DNA of 64,000 bases. Origin: Bolinopsis microptera. Taxonomy: Eukaryota; Ctenophora; Tentaculata; Lobata; Bolinopsidae. The DNA is taken from NCBI RefSeq assembly GCF_026151205.1, contig NC_087084.1, forward strand, positions 12,179,453-12,243,452. Direction: 5' to 3'. Both the position numbers and the translations under genes were made by a program. Below are positions 34,784-47,100 of this stretch, in pieces. The notes below the pieces were generated by a model. The model ran no database searches. It was not told the origin of the DNA and saw only the letters and a program-made list of their open reading frames with translations. The stretch's first letter is position 1. Each line of letters starts with the position of its first letter.

Positions 34784-35197
34784 ATGATGCAGTTTTTAAT
34801 ATTCTGGAGTTTTTGTTGAAGTTAAGTTCTAGAAACATTGGACGTTTTCACCCAATATCTTAAATATGCCGGGAATTATAACTGAGTTTTAGTTATAAGA
34901 TTGCTGAAAAGTTTCATGTGATATTGAGTGGATGTTTTATGTAATTGTAGAATGGAGAGTTTAATTTATTTACTTTTAAATGCCTGCTTAATATGTGTTT
35001 AAATACTCAAAGTTCAATTCCAAATACCTTATTACAATGAAATTTATGCGTTAAAGCTACCTACATAAAAAGCTATTTCATGTACGTGGCCCTATAATTG
35101 CCCTTGAAATTATCATCTTACTTAATTATTATTATATTATTATTACTTAATTATTTATTAATTATTAATTATTACTTAATTATTATTATAGCTGACA
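34784..35197. other. ZNF622-DDX23 intergenic region
   Basis: About 410 bp, AT-rich, ending in an (ATT)-rich tract and the acceptor TTATTATTATAG six bases before the DDX23 ATG. No gene is seen. Confidence 0.6.
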
Positions 35198-38100
35198 ATG
35201 GTTCGAGAAGAGAGAAACAGAAAGAGAGACAGATCACCTGAGAAACCCAGGGACCGGTCACCGATAAGGGAGAGAGGGAGGGAGAGGTCCAGAAGTAAGG
35301 AGAGAAAGGAGAGGGGAAGGAGTAAGGAGCGAGCTAGGAGCAAGGAAAGGCCAAGGAGCCGGGAAAGGGCTCGTAGTAAAGATAGGTTTGTTTTTAAATT
35401 GTTATCGTATTAATAAAATAATACAGCCTACAGGCCTAATTCTTCTAGATCTAGTTTATCGTATTCTATCAGACATTTTTTCTTTTTTCAGAACTAGGCC
35501 TCCAAAACGAGCATTATCTTATAAAATAAGATTAAGTCCGGTAGGTAAATTTATTTTTTTCAATCAGGGCTCGAAGCAAAGAACGAGACAGAAGTCGGGA
35601 GAGGGACCGTGGAAAGGACCGTGGACTCGATCGTGGACAGGACCGTGGACAGGACCGTGGACTCGACCGTGGACAGGACCGTGGACTCGACCGTGGACTT
35701 GACCGTGGACAGGACCGTGGACAGGACCGTGGACAGGACCGTGGACAGGACCGTGGACAGGACCGTGGACAAGACAAAAAGGAAAGGAGACGAAGTAGAG
35801 AGAGAAGTAGGGAACGGGACAGAAGGGTAATATGTTTTTTCATCCCATATTTGTTACTTTTGTTTGCGAACATCTCAGTGCGTGCTACTATGCCCAAAAA
35901 TGATACATACTGTAAGCTTTTATAGTACAATTCAAACCTGTGATATCATTTGTCAAAATGTGGAAACGGAAGTTCGCATAATCTTACGTTGAACACTTTC
36001 AGAGAAGCCGAGACAGATCACCAACAGGCCAAGATGACAAGAAGTAAGTTATATTTTCTGATTTGCTGATCTGCGCTTTGTGTCAGTTAAAATGTTATAT
36101 GTTATTATCATATAATATATAAAACTATTTGATAAATAATAATGGTTAATCGTACAACTTGTGCAGTGGAGCAGTAGAAGAAGAGGAAAAGGAAGAACTG
36201 AAACCTAAAAGAGAGGTGAGTTTTAAGATTCTGTTTTTAATCGCAACGTCCTTGATAAAATCACATTACAATTATTAGTTAAAGTAAAGTAGGATTAGTA
36301 GACGCAAGAACTCTGATACATGGGAAATTGTATTTCAATTTAAGAGGAACAAGAACTAAAGTGAAAGACAGCTTCATTAGCGAGGACTTCCATTTAGATT
36401 GTAATGAAGCTAATTTAGGAAATATTTAATATTGTGTTGACTATTGTATTAATGTATTGTATTGATGTATTATGTATATTTTGAAAAACAAATTTTCCAA
36501 AACAAATTTCAATTTAATATCAGTAAGTAAAACAGTGAGCTAAAAGTAAAGAGAAGGCAAGGAGCCGGGATATCTAGTTTGATTGTTTAAGTTTGATTGT
36601 TTAAACAAATAGTTTGATTGTTCAAAGGAAGAAAACAAATTCCTCTAATATCATTCCTATTCCACAGCCACTTTCCTTGGAGGAACTTCTAGCCAAGAAA
36701 AAAGCAGAGGAGGAAGCGTTAAAAAAACCCAAGTTCTTGACAAAAGAAGAAAGAGCAAAGATTGCATTGGAAAAACGTCGAAAACAAGTTTCTACTTAAA
36801 TTTTATTAATAAAGAATCAATTTAATAATTATTAATTGTTTAAAAACTAGCTTAATATGCAGTGTAATTTGAAATTGTCCTTGTTTCTTATTGTATCTGA
36901 CGACACACCAGAACAAACAAGATCTCTTATGGACACCTTCAACAAGACGTTGTCTCACGTTTTGACTTTTTCTAAATTGATTTTTAGAATCTTATATAGT
37001 CTATTGGCCATGATAGACTCGATTGATTGGTTGCAGAATCTTCATAGCTTTATGTCTATGAAATAAAAATCATGCTATCACATAAATTGACAGAGCTAGA
37101 CCACGTTAAAGTCCAATGATACAAATATCACATTTTCTGAGGTGTGATAATGATACAAATGGGTCTGGAGAGACCGAATGTTATCAGATTTTTATGAAAA
37201 TTTCGTTTCATGATGCCTGTCTCCTAAGGAAGCAGTGTACAAAAGGAAATAGTTATTTAGGCTCATTATGATACAAATATCACACATTTTCGTTTCAAAA
37301 TTGTCCGTTTTATGATGTGATTATTGAATCCCCTTGACCTCTTTTTTCTGTTTCTTTGAACCCAAACTGTACCAGAGGCAATTCCAAACAGAATTAGTGA
37401 AAAGTATGATACAAAAATCAACCTCCCGTTAGATGTACTACAATTATCACATTGTATTTTGAAACAACGAAATATAGCTATTTTTCGGGTCCAGTTCTCT
37501 GGGTGGCTGTTTGAAGGGTACATAATTCATTAATAAAGATGAAACTTCATTCACAGCTACAAAAATGGTAACTCAGTATGGATACAGGGATGAAAAATTG
37601 TTCCAACCACTTGAAGGATACAAATATCACATTTTTTGTGAACCAAATTTTACAAGTGTAACATTCGTGATAAATGTATCAATATGGGTCTATAGAACGA
37701 GATTCTTTTTGATACATGTACAATAAACATTATTACTCCCTGAACATCTTACACAGCACATCTAGGAACCAAAATAGGATACGAATATCACAATTTCAAT
37801 TTAAATAATTTTTTTAAAAAAAATTTTTTTTAATCAAGTGATATTTGTATCTGAAAAGTGCTTATTTAATGAAATGCCTATTACTTATTGACTATGTTTA
37901 ATAATATTGGATGAATTGATCTTCAAAAACAACATTCACACATTATTGACATTGATTCGTGAAAAATATTGAATTTAATGTGATATTTGTATCATTTACA
38001 GGTCATTTATTGAATGTCAATCATTACAACATTATTTTACAGCCTAAAGCACCTTGAATAGCATTCAAAACATCAAAATAGTCCTCACTGGTTGTCATTA

Positions 38101-41100
38101 TAGCCTACCCTAAGTGATGTGTGATAATCGTACCATATTTCGTATATTTAACCATTAATCGCGGTACATATAACACCCACATGCTTCAGAAAGGTTTGAT
38201 GGTCACATCTACCACGATAACTCACTCAAATCATGTAAATTCGATTTTACACAGCCATAAACAAGTTTCCCTGTGATATTCTTATCATAAAGTGTACAAA
38301 TAACAAATTTAGCTGTTTCATGTTGATGAATGAGTGATTATTGTATCCTTGTTGACCAAACTACAAATTTTTGTGGTTATTGGTTTAAAATTGGCCGAGT
38401 AATAACTATCACATGGTTTGGCAGTCAAAATTCGAGCATGTGGCAGTCAAAACGTGAGACAACGTCTTGTTGAAGATGTCCTTATCCAGGTTGATGATCA
38501 GCGCGCAGTTCACGATACAGATCGACAAAAGAGGCAGGAGTTTGATAAGGTCGTGGAGGAAAGGTGTGTTATAGTTATTTTGTAGGGAGATGTTTTGTAA
38601 TACCTTAAGGCCAATAAATTTAGTTCACAATAAAGTTGGTTACAAAAAATTTGGTTACACTGACTTTGCTGTAACATGATCGGCAGAGAAAGATAGGTCA
38701 ATTGTAAGCAGTAACCTTATCTCTTATCAGATTATTCAAGTTAATAGTGTTATCATTACATCATATTGACATTCCTCATATTGACATTCCTCATATTGAC
38801 ATTCCTCATTCCTCCCAACAAAGTAGTTCAGTAGTAGGACATGTAAGCTCAATAATTTTCATGTCGTATAATATGCTCTACTGAAATTTTGGTCTGCTTT
38901 TAAATTAGTCGCCGAAAAATTGAATCTCAATAAATTTGGTGTAGAACAATTTTAGTTGACTAAATTTATGGTAGACTAAATTTGTCCTTCAGGTAGTCGC
39001 TACTACTCGCTCTACAATAAACAAATTACAACACTAAAATCTACTACACTTATTTAGTGTTTAGGAAGCGATGTAACAGAGTCGATATATTTTATTGTTG
39101 CTATGGGGTGGCAAGTCCCCCAACATCGTAGTCCGAGAGTTTCACTGCCTCTCAATATACTGTTTATCACGCAATCCAATCAGGGCATTTAGCCTGGAGT
39201 GGGCTGTTTAAAACATATTATACAAATACGAAATGTTTATTAAGCAGCAGCTTTCAAAATACTTGCGTAAATCGTCTTCAGCTAGTTTAACCTTACAAAA
39301 CTTATTTTACAGTACCATGAGTAGAAGAAGAAGAAGAGAGGAGGAAGACAAGACTGTTGAGAAGAGATTAGCCGAGAAAGATGAACAGAAACAACTAGAA
39401 AGCATCAAAGATCATTACCTTAGTTAGTTCATTTGAAAATTACTATTGATAATTATCACCTTGTTGAAGTACTATCGTGTATTTTACGTCATGTGGTGCA
39501 TAATATGCACAGAATTATGACAAATATGTGGTGCATATTTGTCATAATTCCGTGTTGTATAATGTATATTGTATTGTAACCCTGGGGCTCTTGCCCGCAT
39601 TTTGCAAATATTTTCCCTCCTATCAACATATAGACACATATATTTACTGTATTATTTGATTCTTCATGGTAACTTAAGTAAGAAATTCCGAGCTGCCTTA
39701 GCTGTTAATGTCTTACGACGACTTAGGGCGGCTTCAGCGTCCGAACAGAAATAGTCTTCTTCCAAATCTGTCTATCCAGCATGAGTTTGTTAATCTCTTT
39801 GCTGTCGTCAAGCCCTGTGTCCTTCCGAAGGATGTCAATGTATGTGAGTTAGTCTGCCGCTCTTTCCAGTCAATGTTCAGTGCCATCCTCAGCATTCTCG
39901 TATAACATCCATCAATACGTTTTGCGAGGGTCTGGCTGACAGTCCATGTTTCAGAGCCATATAGAAGGATGGACTCGACTGTAGCCAGGAACAGTCGTAT
40001 CTTGAGATCTCTACGCATATCCGACTTCCATACAAGCTTCATCTGGTGACACGCTCCCCATGCCTTAGCCTTCCTCACTTCGAAGTCCTTCTCCGAACTC
40101 TTCATTCTACTACCCAAATATACGAAGTCATCTCAATGTCATCGATGATGTTGATTCCCATGTACTTAGTTTTCCCCTCGTTGAGGTGGAGTCCAACTGA
40201 GTTGGCCGCCAGTTCCAGACTCCTGAGGAAATCTTGTGCCTCCGCAACACTATCTGTTATAAGAGCAAGGTCGTCAGCAAAGTCCGCATCAGTGACCTTG
40301 ACTGCCGGATAGCGACGGCTTCTTCTGGGGTGTAGAGTAAACCCAAAGTCCCTTCCCTCTAGGGACACCCTCATAATGTAGTCAATTACGATTATGAATA
40401 GGTAGGGCGCCAAAGTGTCTCCCTGCATCACTCCTACTAGAATGAAGAATGCTTCACTCAGACCATCCTCTGCATACATTCTTTGTATCAAGCCTACAAT
40501 CTCCTTTGGAATTCCATATGCCAGGAGGATCTTCATGAGGAGTCCACGGTGCACGCTGTCGAATGCCTTCTTGAAATCAATGAAGAGCATTACCGCGGTC
40601 AGATCTTTATCCTTTAATGTCTTACATCTCAACTATTTACTTAAAACTGTAATCAATAATATGTCACATTTTTACCTTATTAATAATATTATTCAACTTC
40701 AGTGAACCATTTCTTCCAACTCAACCTAAACTTTATATTTTAATAATCTTATTAACAGGTATTAAAAAGAAGCGAAGAAGAGTAAGGAGACTGAATGACA
40801 GGAAGTTTGTGTTTGATTGGGATGCCACAGACGACACTTCAGTAGACTACAATCCACTTTACAAGAGAAACATCAGATTCAGTTGTACGGGCGTGGTCAT
40901 AGAGCGGGTATAGACTTGAAGGTAAGTTTAACTTGAACTTCAGTTAATACAAGATGACCAACTTTAGATGACCAACTTCGTCGGTTTGCCCAGTTCTTAG
41001 GGTCCTAAGAATAATTTGGTCTCAAAACTTCCAGCTCCCTAACCATTTCTGGTGCCTTTAGAGCTTATGGGATCATAGGGTCCAATTGTGGTCACACTAA

Positions 41101-44100
41101 TAGATGTACAATTTGTAACGCGCGAAGTATATACTTTTATGGTTCACGCGCGCGTTCCGCCGCGCTGTTAATTAAATAATTAGCTAGCTAATATAGCTAA
41201 GTAAAGCTATATAGTAGCTAGTACAGTATTATAATATAGCGCGCTCGATCCATCATGTATCACCGCAGCTAGATCGAATCACCACAAATATGTATATTCT
41301 GTCTGTCTCGTGAAGTGTGGCTAGCTCTCGCCTCTCGTTGATCGAATCTTGTCCAGCACAGTTCACCGCTCTTACTAGTGTCGCTGTAGTTATAAATATC
41401 TTAAATATATGTTATGTTTATGGTTTTGTCAACAAAAAGACTTGCATTCAAATCGGGAAATAATGTGGCAATAATTCAAACCTAGATTGCAGATAGAGTG
41501 AGTGCTCAGATCCCTTCTGACATTAATTGTACAGTGTAAACTTCAGTCTTTTTTCATCGGTCGGTGTCTTGTCTGTGTAGACTGCGTGCAAATATGTATA
41601 ATGTATCAAAAATTGAGTAGTCCGTAAGTCCGTACTTATCGCCGTTTAATGAAAGAATTTTCTCTTTTTATCTGACCGATAACAGTTCTGTACACTAAGT
41701 TTATCTCTAACTTATTTCATATCCTCGCAGCACCAGAAGAAAGATCAGCTGAAGTTTTACGGAGCGCTGATGGAAGAAAGAAGAACTGACGAACAGCACC
41801 AAAAACATTTGTGAGTATTTTTCCTATTCTATATACAGGGTGGCCCAGAAGTAACTACCCACACGCAACCCTTTAATAACTCACGTAATTCGTATCAGAA
41901 TTGCTCAAAAATGTCAGGGAATATAGATATGGGTTAAACTTACAGCACTAAAAATACAAGTGAGTATTTTTCCTATTCTTTATACGTTGTATAATATACA
42001 ATAAAATACACTTCCAAGCTGGTTTAAGAAAAACAACTGCTGCACATTCAGGTGATAAGGTATCTATCGGGTCAAACTAAGTTACAGATAAATCCCTAAA
42101 TATGTTCTTGGATCAGAAACTACAAAATATGAAGACAAGTCACGCTATGACGGTGAACGGTCATAGTATGACCCGTTATTCAACTATTTAAATCCTAGAG
42201 AGCGTGTCGAGTTAGAAGAGAAGAAGGAGAAAGATCAGAAGTGGGATGAGCGACATTGGGGCGACAAACCTTTGGAGGAGATGTGTGAACGAGACTGGAG
42301 AATCTTCCGGGAGGTTTGTTTTTTGGGGTTTTAATCGTCTGATGTAAGGTTTTCAGTAAGATGTCGCGTTTTCACACATATCCTTGACATCTCTCTTTTG
42401 ACCGTTTTCCACATCTTTTCAGCTAGTAAATTTCGGATTAATTCTACATCAATACTTCATCAATTTGAACAATCAGGCGATTGTTTATCTAAATCTACTA
42501 AATTCCTTTCTATCAAGAAGTTTGTCACTTGTTCAATAATTAAGCCGCTTAAAAACAAAATAAACGTTAACACTTCAATGCCTCCACAGGATTTCAACAT
42601 CACAACGAAAGGTAACAATATTCCCAAACCGCTTCGCTATTGGCACGAGGCTGACATAACAGAGGAGATACAGGAAGTTATTAAGGAGTGTAATTACGAG
42701 GTATAGTTCCAGTAACGTTGGCTCACTTTTCCTTACTCGCCGCACTTATGTGGTGCTTCTGAGTGACGTTGGCTCACCTTTGTCAACAATTTTATTTCGA
42801 TCGGTGTACTATTATAAACAATGTGTTTATTTTACTCACATAAAAAGAGTCTAAATGTGTATTATCTGGATTATATTGCGAATAACTATCAATATGTATT
42901 ATGTAAGTCCTGAAATGAATCCCTTCTTTCAGCACCCAACCCCTATCCAAAGGATTGCACTTCCAATAGGACTCCAGAACCGTGATATTATAGGGGTAGC
43001 TGAAACTGGGTCGGGAAAAACTATCGCCTTCTTGCTACCTCTGTTGAGTTGGATCCAGACGCTACCTAAGGTAAGTTTAGCTTTACTGAGTTCAGTCTGG
43101 TTTAAATTACGGTTTTTCTCGAAATTTCCTTTCATTTTTCGTCCGATGTCTACTCCAGAAGTATTCATGTCTTATCTCATCAGCTCGAAAGAGAGTCTGA
43201 TATCGATATGGGACCCTACGCGGTGATCATGGCCCCAACCCGTGAGTTGGCCCAACAGATTGAGGCTGACACTAAAGTGTTTGCTGATAAACTAGGTATC
43301 AGAACTGTGGCAGTTATTGGTGGGGTAAGTACAGTAGGATATTTCACTATTTCACAATTTCACTATTTCACTATTTCACTATTGGTACAGTAGGATATTT
43401 CACTAATATTGGTAATTGTCACGAGGCGTGCAGATCTGCAGACCTCGTGATTGCATTATTTATGGCCATGATATTTATAGACAGGATCATAACATCTTTG
43501 TTGATGGTTCATTATTTCGAAATCATGCGTCAAAATCCACATGAAACGCTTATTTTTTGTTTTTGCTTAAAATCGTTTCGTCTCCATTTCACTTTATCAC
43601 TGTAATGTTATCCTCAGCTGTCGAGAGAAGAGCAAGGTTTCCACCTAAGGAGAGGTTGTGAGATTGTTATTGCTACTCCTGGCCGGTTACTCGATGTTTT
43701 AGGTACGTCTCCAATTTAAACGAAAGGAAGAAAATCAGAAATTAGAAATCATAATTTAACTAAGGAATGCCGGAAGTATAGCTCTAAAGTTTTGTCAGGT
43801 AATATACATGTCCACTAACGTTTTATCATTTTCAGAGAACAGGTATCTGGTGCTTGAACAGTGTACGTACGTGGTTATGGACGAGGCTGACAGGATGATT
43901 GACATGGGTTTCGAAGCTGACGTACAGAAAGCTCTGTCATATCTCCCTGTCTCTAATATCAAACCAGACAACGGTTTTTAAAAGTTTTTTTTTCATTTTC
44001 AAAACTAAAACACTATTTCTGGTAATGTGCCTATTTTTAAACCTTTCCATAGCAAGGCAGTGTACAAATTCTGAGCAGCGCTTAACGCTACTTAAATAAT

Positions 44101-47100
44101 GTTTGCTACTCAATAGTACAGACAAATCCGTCTGAAAAAATCGATCTGCTGACACACGAAGCTTTCAGAGGATTTTTGACGTTTTTGAGTCCCATTAGGT
44201 GCCCTTTATGGCTGACCAACTTTTCCAAACTTTTCCACTTGTCTTAAGGCCACTTTTTGCCACTTTACCACTTTTTACCACCTTTCTTGTTTGTCGAATA
44301 TCTTTAGTTGTGAACATCGTAAAAGGTTGCGGATCAATCGAGTGTTTTCATATTATCAGGAAGAAAAACTTTTGTTCAAACAATTTTTACGTCAGATAAT
44401 AAGTTAATTGGATAATTATCAATTAACTAATTAGCAAAATTCTAAAAATTTTTTATTGGCTCAAAATGATCGGAATAGCTTGAAACACGGAGAAAAGTAT
44501 TTTTTAGAAAAACTTTGAAAATTTTTCACTTACATTTTTTTTTCGAGACTTAGAAAAAATTTCGAAAATTCAAAATATTTTTTCCGCCAAAAGTGATCAA
44601 ACCGCATGAAACACGGAGAAAAATGCCTTTCAAAAAAACTTAATACTTAAATCGCCAATATTTGTAGTTGGAGTTCAGTAAATCTCGGCAGATTTTAGTA
44701 AACAGGAATTACTAAGTGAAGAGGTCTGAAACTGAAAAACGTTAACCATACGATCGCGCGGCGATATAAGAGTTTCATAAACTAATTTTCACAGAAACTG
44801 CACCAATGGCACAGTCAAGATCGAAACGATAGCCTGCTGTACTGTCATTTTATTGATTTCAATGATGAATCAGTGGGGTTAAGATAATCACATTTGTAAT
44901 AAATAAACATCTCTGTACCGTCAATTGTGCTAATCTAAACCAGCCTACCTGTATTACCAGACCTCTTCTTTTCCTCGACAATCAAACCAAGTTGTTCATA
45001 TCGCATTTGGTGGGTGATGTAAGTAGTAATACATATCGAGCTGTATTCAATCACAATACGACACAATGCAATACGTGTATATTATATTATGGCCCTTAAT
45101 GAGGTATATGAAACGTTCTATACCGTACACTTCTCGTTACTCCAGTGAGAGGCCCAGTATGGAGAGGTTTAACAGTTTAGCACGAAAACGTCTACTTGGC
45201 CTCATGGCTCTTTGACAGCTCAAAGAAGGCGAGAAAAGACCAGAAAGCTTAAATTTTCAACTCCACATTAATCCTGAGCTGATCATCATGGCCCCGAATA
45301 TCCTACGGGAAGAACCTGTATTTTTACCTCACGACGTCCGGATTTCAAATCAACACCCTCAATAACATGAACAATCCTTCCTGATCAGGATCTGTCTCTA
45401 TTAGCAATTTCCAAAATATCCTGACTCTCGTGGAACATTTCACTGAATTAATTATTACTGGTTTTTTATTACCCCTTGCCCGTCATTCGTATCTACATCT
45501 TACCCTTGCCAGTATGTTACCCTTGCTGATTTTACGTTTAGCCGACCCTGACATATGGGGGTGATTTGAGGTATCCCGCAAATGAAGCGGTATGCAGAAC
45601 AATACAAAACAAGTCACAGTTGATGTTGGAAGGTGTATTTACACTTGCTTCCTGGACCTGGCTGTTCCGTAGTTTCCCTGATCTGTTCTTGCCTTCTTCG
45701 AACTGTAAATGAGCCATGAGGCCAAGTATACGTTTTCGTGATAAACTTTAAAACGTCTCTATACCGGGTTTCTCACGGTATAAAGCGTTACATAAACCTC
45801 ATTAGTCATTAAGAGCCATATAATATACACGTATTGTGTCGTAGTCTGATTGAATACAGCTCGATATGTATTAGTTTCAATACTTTCAACACTATACTAT
45901 ATAACAAATAATTTTAATGACAGGATGGATTACTGAGGGCACTGTGTTAAGGTGATTTAAGTGGGTCCCAATTCCCACCGACCATTCTTCTTTGTGTTAT
46001 GAATACTTGCTTCATCATCTCCTTTTAATAAAAATCACGGTGTCTTTATTGACTAAGCGCAATACTACTTACATCACCCAACAAATGCGATATGAACAAC
46101 TTGGTTTGATTGTCGAGGAAAAGAAGAGGTCTGGTAATACAGGTAGGCTGGTTTAGATTAGCACAATTGACGGTACAGAGATGTTTATTTATTACAAATG
46201 CGATTATCTTAACCCCACTGATTCATCATTGAAATCAATAAAATGACAGTACAGCAGGCTATCGTTTCGATCTTGACTGTGCCATTGGTGCAGTTTCTGT
46301 GAAAATTAGTTTATGAAACTCTTATATCGCCGCGCGATCGTATGGTTAACGTTTTTCAGTTTCAGACCTCTTCACTTAGTAATTCCTGTTTACTAAAATC
46401 TGCCGAGATTTACTGAACTCCAACTACAAATATTGGCGATTTAAGTATTAAGTTTTTTTGAAAGGCATTTTTCTCCGTGTTTCATGCGGTTTGATCACTT
46501 TTGGCGGAAAAAATATTTTGAATTTTCGAAATTTTTTCTAAGTCTCGAAAAAAAAATGTAAGTGAAAAATTTTCAAAGTTTTTCTAAAAAATACTTTTCT
46601 CCGTGTTTCAAGCTATTCCGATCATTTTGAGCCAATAAAAAATTCTTAGAATTTTGCTAATTAGTTAATTGATAATTATCCAATTAACTTATTATCTGAC
46701 GTAAAAATTGTTTGAACAAAAGTTTTTCTTCCTGATAATATGAACACACTCGATTGATCCGCAACCTTTTACGATGTTCACAACTAAAGATATTCGACAA
46801 ACAAGAAAGGTGGTAAAAAGTGGTAAAGTGGCAAAAAGTGGCCTTAAGACAAGTGGAAAAGTTTGGAAAAGTTGGTCAGCCATAAAGGGCACCTAATGGG
46901 ACTCAAAAACGTCAAAAATCCTCTGAAAGCTTCGTGTGTCAGCAGATCGATTTTTTCAGACGGATTTGTCTGTACTACAAATGATTTTTATTCCTAATAT
47001 TTGCTACTTAAACAATGTCCATTTCCTAATGTTTTATCAATTTTACATACTTTCCGATCTAGACGATGCAGAGAACGATGAGATATTACTGAAAAACTAC

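Noticed and set aside
39233-39427. A separate small gene with start at 39317
   Set aside because: It is the internal DDX23 exon 39313-39422 ([15 protein letters not shown] part) in the correct phase.
44199-46892. Two identical 66-codon frames as a gene pair
   Set aside because: They are the same sequence in the two arms of the palindromic element; no similarity to a protein family and no start context.
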